From assembly GCF_005870035.1 (NCBI RefSeq), contig NZ_SWJG01000001.1, forward strand, positions 855,639 through 919,638: DNA of 64,000 bases, written 5' to 3'. How positions within the stretch are numbered: the first letter of the stretch is position 1; each line of letters starts with the position of its first letter. Position numbers and translations under genes: made by a program. The notes beneath the pieces were generated by a model, which was not told the DNA's origin, searched no databases, and saw only the letters and a program-made list of their open reading frames with translations. The stretch is from Spirosoma lacussanchae. Lineage in GTDB: Bacteria; Bacteroidota; Bacteroidia; Cytophagales; Spirosomataceae. Shown here piece after piece: positions 63,568-64,000 of this stretch.

Positions 63568-63620
<53 letters not shown>

Positions 63621-63627
63621 CTTCTAA

Positions 63628-64000
63628 ATGACCGTCGACTTTCTGATAGTGGGGCAGGGAGTAGCTGGGTCGGTGCTGGCCTGGACACTCGATCAGCGGG
63701 GTTGCTCGGTGCTGCTCGCTGATGATCCGGCTTTACCATCGGCGTCGGGCGTGGCGGCTGGTATTGTCAACCCGCTCACGGGCCGTAAACTCGTTCGCAC
63801 CTGGAAAGCAGATGAATTGTTTCCTTTTTTGCACCAGTATTATACAGGTATCGAAGATGAACTGGGCGTGCGGTTTTTTCATCCTAAAACCATCTATCGT
63901 CCGTTTCGCTCCGAAGCCGAAAAAGCTGATTACCTCGCTCTGATCAACGACCCGACGGCTCACGCTTACGCAGAGGAATCGACTGACAATCAGGTTTATG
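63628..64000 (+). CDS. FAD-dependent oxidoreductase, truncated by window end
   Basis: The first about 124 residues of a DadA/GlpO-like flavoprotein: MTVDFLIVGQGVAGSVLAWTL binds FAD (GxGxxG), then DDPALPSASGVAAGIVNPLTGRKLVRTW. The frame is open to the edge. The start codon lies just 7 bp after the 7-bp repeat array. The substrate is unknown. Confidence 0.88.
   Translation, partial: MTVDFLIVGQGVAGSVLAWTLDQRGCSVLLADDPALPSASGVAAGIVNPLTGRKLVRTWKADELFPFLHQYYTGIEDELGVRFFHPKTIYRPFRSEAEKADYLALINDPTAHAYAEESTDNQVY

Overview
The window looks like chromosomal DNA of a Bacteroidota member, most likely the Cytophagales/Spirosoma lineage (inference). Starts lack Shine-Dalgarno sequences. TAnnTTTG-type -7 promoter elements sit upstream of many genes. 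Lipoproteins and other exported proteins are abundant, and the thiamine operon is of a type seen in this phylum. I see no rRNA, tRNA, CRISPR array, phage or conjugative genes; content is housekeeping plus secreted enzymes.

Layout. 0.1-9.9 kb: secreted serine hydrolase, epimerase-like protein, ABM-like protein, secreted amidohydrolase, a two-domain secreted protein, two tandem DEAD-box RNA helicases and an M61 peptidase. 9.9-10.2 kb: a repeat-rich spacer. 10.2-21 kb: DinB/TruC operon, ScyD/E-like lipoprotein, esterase, GH88/GH105 hydrolase, SDR, large M16 peptidase, and an old-yellow-enzyme/ankyrin pair. 21.2-29.9 kb: an OmpR-type two-component system followed by a tripartite RND efflux operon. 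30-38.9 kb: a frameshifted QorB-like gene next to an AraC regulator, glycolipid-binding-like protein, serine hydrolase lipoprotein, M14 peptidase, GNAT, SPW-like membrane protein, exported RidA and a ferredoxin reductase/ferredoxin pair. 39-44.3 kb: a small polysaccharide-degradation operon (heparinase II/III-like, DUF1080, GH5) and a prolyl-iminopeptidase-like hydrolase. 44.5-46.5 kb: two small unknown proteins and a Tat-exported acetamidase/formamidase.

46.6-53.9 kb is a compact thiamine operon on the minus strand, thiS-thiC-thiD-thiE-thiG-thiH-moeB/thiF, preceded by a clear TPP riboswitch. A convergent TenI-like gene lies at its 3' end. ThiC/ThiD make the pyrimidine, ThiS/ThiF-like/ThiG/ThiH (and TenI) the thiazole, and ThiE joins them. 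54-64 kb: small acidic proteins, SDR, esterase, GH18 chitinase, VOC protein, SUI1/YciH, a LytTR regulator with a pentapeptide-repeat LytS-type kinase, LutC-like protein, GNAT, cytidylate kinase and a truncated FAD oxidoreductase behind a 7-bp tandem repeat.

The most unusual structure is a family of about 91-bp intergenic elements, each with two terminal hairpins and an internal stem (REPIN-like). There are eight full and three partial copies at four loci, with two different core sequences and both orientations. One copy supplies the last codons and stop of a gene.
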